DNA from: Bacteroidota bacterium
GTDB lineage: Bacteria; Bacteroidota; Rhodothermia; Rhodothermales; UBA10348
NCBI GenBank assembly: GCA_024640835.1
Contig: JAHEEH010000020.1
Location: 5,527-11,408, forward strand
Reading direction: 5' to 3'
DNA: 5,882 bases
Below, one piece after another: positions 4,861 to 5,882 of this stretch. Made by a program: the position numbers and the translations under genes. The stretch's first letter is position 1. Every line of letters starts with the position of its first letter. The notes below the pieces were generated by a model. The model was not told the DNA's origin and made no database searches. It was given only the letters and a program-made list of their open reading frames with translations.

Positions 4861-5882
4861 ATGAACCTCTCCCCGGCACCCGTCATGCAGATACCGCGTC
4901 CTGTCGGCGGCGGTTGGATGTCCCTGATTCTGATGGCCACCCTCGGCCTCGGGCCCGGATGCGACCAGGCGTCTCCCGGTCAGGACGATCCGCCCCCCAC
5001 GGAATTCTGGCTCAGCGATCCGGCACGCAACATCCGGTTCGAGGCGCAGTCGTCCGGGTTCGAGGAGGGTGCCGCGGGGACGACGCAGGGCATCCTGATC
5101 GATCCGTCGGTCTCGTACCAGGAGATGGACGGATTCGGTTTCGCGCTCACGGGTGGAAGCGCCTATCACCTCCATCGCATGTCGGCCTCGGCCCGCACGA
5201 ACCTCCTCGGAGCCCTCTTCGGACGGGGCGGCACGGGCATCGGTACGAGTGTCCTCCGCGTGTCGATCGGGGCGTCAGACCTGGACGCCGAGGTGTTCTC
5301 GTACGCGGACGTGCCGGCCGGCCAGACCGACCCGGATCTGTCGAGCTTCACGCTGGACCGCGACCGCGAGCATCTCATCCCCGTCCTGAAGGAGATCCTC
5401 GCGATCAACCCCGACCTGATGATCCTCGGATCGCCCTGGTCACCTCCCGTGTGGATGAAGACGAACGCCGGCTCGATCGGCGGGAGCCTTCTCCCGGAGT
5501 ACTACCCGTCGTACGCGCAGTACTTCGTGAAATACCTCCAGGGGATGGCCGCCGAGGGCATCGTGATCGATGCCGTCACGGTCCAGAACGAGCCGCTGCA
5601 TCCCGGCAACAACCCGAGCATGCTGATGCCGGCCGACGAGCAGGCCGCTTTCGTCCGCGATGCGCTCGGTCCGGCACTACGGGCGGCCGGCCTCGAGACG
5701 AAGATCATCATCTACGATCACAACGCGGACCGGACGGACTACCCGATCTCGGTACTGGACGACGAGGCGGCCCGGGTCTTCATCGACGGGTCGGCCTTCC
5801 ATCTGTACGCGGGGTCCATCGACGCGCTGTCCTCCGTGCACGACCGGCATCCGGACAAGCGTCTGTACTTCACCGAGCAGTG
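4861..5882 (+). CDS. GH30 family glycoside hydrolase, putative lipoprotein (3' end missing)
   Basis: A frame of 340 codons runs off the right edge. The catalytic (beta/alpha)8 barrel of family GH30 (clan GH-A, retaining) is recognisable: DGFGFALTGGSA at 90-101, LRVSIGASDL at 132-141, SPWSPPVWMKTN at 191-202, YFVKYL at 221-226 and FHLYAG at 313-318. TVQNEP (240-245) carries the acid/base Glu244, and YFTEQ (336-340) carries the predicted nucleophile Glu339. The order and spacing match the glucosylceramidase-type GH30 group. Known substrates of the family include glucosylceramide, beta-1,6-glucan, xylan and fucosides; which applies here cannot be told, and the usual C-terminal beta-sandwich lies outside the window. 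The N-terminus has a hydrophobic stretch (19-32) ending in GPGC, with Cys34 as a possible lipidation site and a DQASPGQDDPPP linker, so an envelope-anchored enzyme is likely. The lipobox is imperfect. ATGs at 4861, 4885 and 4918 are in frame and none has a good ribosome binding site; 4861 is the longest choice. Confidence 0.93.
   Translation, partial: MNLSPAPVMQIPRPVGGGWMSLILMATLGLGPGCDQASPGQDDPPPTEFWLSDPARNIRFEAQSSGFEEGAAGTTQGILIDPSVSYQEMDGFGFALTGGSAYHLHRMSASARTNLLGALFGRGGTGIGTSVLRVSIGASDLDAEVFSYADVPAGQTDPDLSSFTLDRDREHLIPVLKEILAINPDLMILGSPWSPPVWMKTNAGSIGGSLLPEYYPSYAQYFVKYLQGMAAEGIVIDAVTVQNEPLHPGNNPSMLMPADEQAAFVRDALGPALRAAGLETKIIIYDHNADRTDYPISVLDDEAARVFIDGSAFHLYAGSIDALSSVHDRHPDKRLYFTEQ

Noticed and set aside
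3552..4940. A 462-codon open frame on the minus strand spanning the small genes and the promoter region.
   Set aside because: It is Arg/Pro/Gly-rich and low in complexity, runs through intergenic sequence and three better-supported genes, and shows no domain.

Overview
The window is high-GC DNA (roughly two-thirds G+C by eye), densely coding, with Sec-type and lipoprotein signal peptides. These point to a Gram-negative bacterium with many secreted beta-propeller and polysaccharide-degrading proteins. Gemmatimonadota or Rhodothermota-like lineages fit this style, but that placement is inference; the window has no rRNA or other phylogenetic marker gene.

Layout. (1) Positions 1-3690, minus strand: a two-gene operon. 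The first gene (649-3690) encodes a secreted protein of about 1013 residues with eleven Asp-box (BNR) motifs, of the sortilin/Vps10-like propeller family. Its stop codon overlaps the start of the second gene in an ATGA junction. The second gene (652 down to the left edge, incomplete) encodes a multi-pass membrane protein with a striking HxHxH motif in a context like helix II of cytochrome oxidase subunit I. (2) Positions 3691-3787: a short divergent intergenic region with a plausible sigma-70-type promoter for the operon and a small inverted repeat. (3) Positions 3788-4162, plus strand: a small membrane protein of about 120 residues with four predicted helices. (4) Positions 4163-4268: an intergenic stretch rich in inverted repeats, ending in a 9-bp hairpin that encloses the start codon of the next gene. 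(5) Positions 4269-4679, plus strand: a small cysteine-containing lipoprotein of unknown function. (6) Positions 4680-4860: non-coding, with two GC-rich hairpins and a palindrome. (7) Positions 4861-5882, plus strand, incomplete: a GH30 family glycoside hydrolase with a lipoprotein-like N-terminus. The acid/base and nucleophile glutamates are both visible, the latter two codons from the window edge.

The theme is cell-envelope and surface biology: an exported propeller protein coupled to a possible haem-binding membrane protein, two small envelope proteins, and a surface or periplasmic glycanase. No mobile element, CRISPR array, tRNA or rRNA was seen. The most unusual items are the coupling of the propeller protein to the COX1-like membrane protein, and the structured leader around the small lipoprotein's start. 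Neither is shown to be a new system by sequence alone.
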